Source: WRDS01 sp964492775 (GTDB taxonomy: Bacteria > Actinomycetota > Coriobacteriia > Anaerosomatales > PHET01). Taken from it: DNA of 6,505 bases. A program made the translations under genes and the position numbers. Location: positions 1 through 6,505 of the forward strand of contig CAZBLH010000049.1 of assembly GCA_964492775.1 (NCBI GenBank), in the 5' to 3' direction. Below the pieces are notes generated by a model. That model saw only the letters and a list, made by a program, of their open reading frames with translations, was not told the origin of the DNA and did not search any database. How positions within the stretch are numbered: the stretch's first letter is position 1; each line of letters starts with the position of its first letter. Below are positions 5,570 through 6,505 of the stretch, in pieces.

Positions 5570-6505
5570 ATGCCAGATATCACCGTTCGCCTCCCCGACG
5601 GCAGCGACAAGTCGGTCCCCGAGGGCTCGACCGTCGTCCAGCTCGCGACCGCGATCGGGCCGCGTCTCGGACAGGCGGCTTTGGCTGGACGGGTCAACGG
5701 CCAGCTAGTCGACGTGAGCACTCGCTTGGCAGACGGCGATGAGGTTGAGATCATCACGGACCGCTCGCCGGAAGCACTGCATATCCTGCGTCACTCGGCA
5801 GCGCACGTTATGGCTGAGGCGGTTAAGGATCTCTTTCCGCTCGCGCAGTTTGGCATCGGGCCCGCGATCGAGGACGGCTTCTACTACGACATCGAGATCG
5901 GTCGCCCCTTCACTCCCGAAGACCTCGTGGCTATTGAGGAGCGTATGCATCAGATCGTCGCCGAGGAGCGCGGGTTCTCCCGCACCGAGCTCGATCGGCT
6001 TGAAGCGCTCGATGCGTTCGAAGAGCAGCCCTTCAAGCAGGAACTCATCATGGAGCTTCCTGAAGCTGAGACCATCTCGACGTACACGCAGGGGTCCTTT
6101 ACCGACCTCTGCCGCGGGCCGCATATTCCCTCGACCGGGCGGATCGGCGCCTTCAAGCTCATGAAGATTGCGGGCGCCTACTGGCGTGGCGACTCAAGCC
6201 GGCCGATGCTGCAGCGCATCTACGGCACTGCTTGGTTCACCCAGAAGGATCTCGACGAGTACCTGAATCGCCTCGAAGAGGCCGAGAAGCGCGACCACCG
6301 CAAGCTCGGCAAGGAGCTCGACCTGTTCTCACTCCACGAGGAGGCGGGCGCCGGGCTGCCGCTGTACCATCCCAAGGGCGCTCGGGTCCTGCGCATCATC
6401 CAGGAGTGGTTGCGCGCCGAGCTCTACCGTCGCGGCTACGTCGAAGTCATCACCCCGCACGTCTATAAGGCTGACGTCTGGAAGATCTCCGGCCACTGGG
6501 ACAAC
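5570..6505 (+). CDS. thrS: Threonine--tRNA ligase (ThrRS), 3'-truncated by the window edge
   Basis: This class II synthetase charges tRNA-Thr in the cytosol and hydrolyses Ser-tRNA-Thr. The frame is open from ATG 5570 to the last base, giving 312 residues of an expected 640 or so. An N-terminal TGS domain (about 1-64) is followed by the editing domain. That domain keeps all four metal-site-like residues: H75 and H79 in HSAAH, and C181 and H185 in CRGPH, matching E. coli H73, H77, C182 and H186. GIGPAIEDGFYYD (95-107), GAYWRGDSSRPMLQRIYG and a helical linker lead into the catalytic core at DLFS (251-254), GLPLYHP (262-268) and motif 1 with GYVEVITP (289-296). The fragment ends in SGHWDN. Motifs 2 and 3 and the anticodon-binding domain lie beyond the window. 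The ribosome site GAGGAG (5557-5562) is seven bases before the ATG. In many bacteria infC-rpmI-rplT follow thrS; that is not visible here. Confidence 0.96.
   Translation, partial: MPDITVRLPDGSDKSVPEGSTVVQLATAIGPRLGQAALAGRVNGQLVDVSTRLADGDEVEIITDRSPEALHILRHSAAHVMAEAVKDLFPLAQFGIGPAIEDGFYYDIEIGRPFTPEDLVAIEERMHQIVAEERGFSRTELDRLEALDAFEEQPFKQELIMELPEAETISTYTQGSFTDLCRGPHIPSTGRIGAFKLMKIAGAYWRGDSSRPMLQRIYGTAWFTQKDLDEYLNRLEEAEKRDHRKLGKELDLFSLHEEAGAGLPLYHPKGARVLRIIQEWLRAELYRRGYVEVITPHVYKADVWKISGHWDN

Noticed and set aside
1..6505. Mobile element, CRISPR array, toxin-antitoxin or defence genes
   Set aside because: No transposase or integrase motifs, no regularly spaced repeats, and no small paired genes are visible. 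All space is taken by five housekeeping or small genes and short gaps.

Overview
The window is a compact, GC-rich bacterial housekeeping region with every supported gene on the + strand. In order it holds the 3' part of clpX, a complete valS, a complete folC, a structured intergenic stretch, a small gene for a membrane protein with two zinc ribbons, and the 5' half of thrS. GC-rich codon third positions, GTG starts for valS and folC, and the order clpX-valS-folC all point to an actinobacterium. That gene order is also known from Streptomyces and Mycobacterium, but there folC is normally followed by a DUF4233 gene and ndk. Those are absent here, so a deep-branching class such as Coriobacteriia or Thermoleophilia fits better; this placement is inference.

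Region by region: positions 2-745 encode the AAA+ core and C-terminal domain of the ClpX unfoldase. A strong GC hairpin (770-795) fills the short gap before valS (824-3484), whose GTG start is fixed by a Shine-Dalgarno sequence. folC (3497-4888) starts 12 bases after valS, with its ribosome site touching the valS stop codon, so the two are probably one translationally coupled operon. A perfect 12-bp-arm palindrome overlaps the folC stop codon. It is followed by two mutually exclusive hairpins (4924-4984) and a probable extended -10 promoter (5003-5011). The next gene (5056-5490) encodes a 144-residue protein with two membrane segments and eight paired cysteines. A short GC hairpin with TTT (5523-5548) separates it from thrS (5570 to the window end), which is cut inside its catalytic core.

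Functionally the window joins protein quality control (ClpX), tRNA charging with editing (ValS, ThrS) and folate polyglutamylation (FolC). I found no mobile element, CRISPR array, tRNA or defence-like gene. The parts that standard families do not explain are the intergenic structures between folC and the zinc-ribbon gene, and the zinc-ribbon protein itself. I see no convincing evidence of a new multi-gene system.
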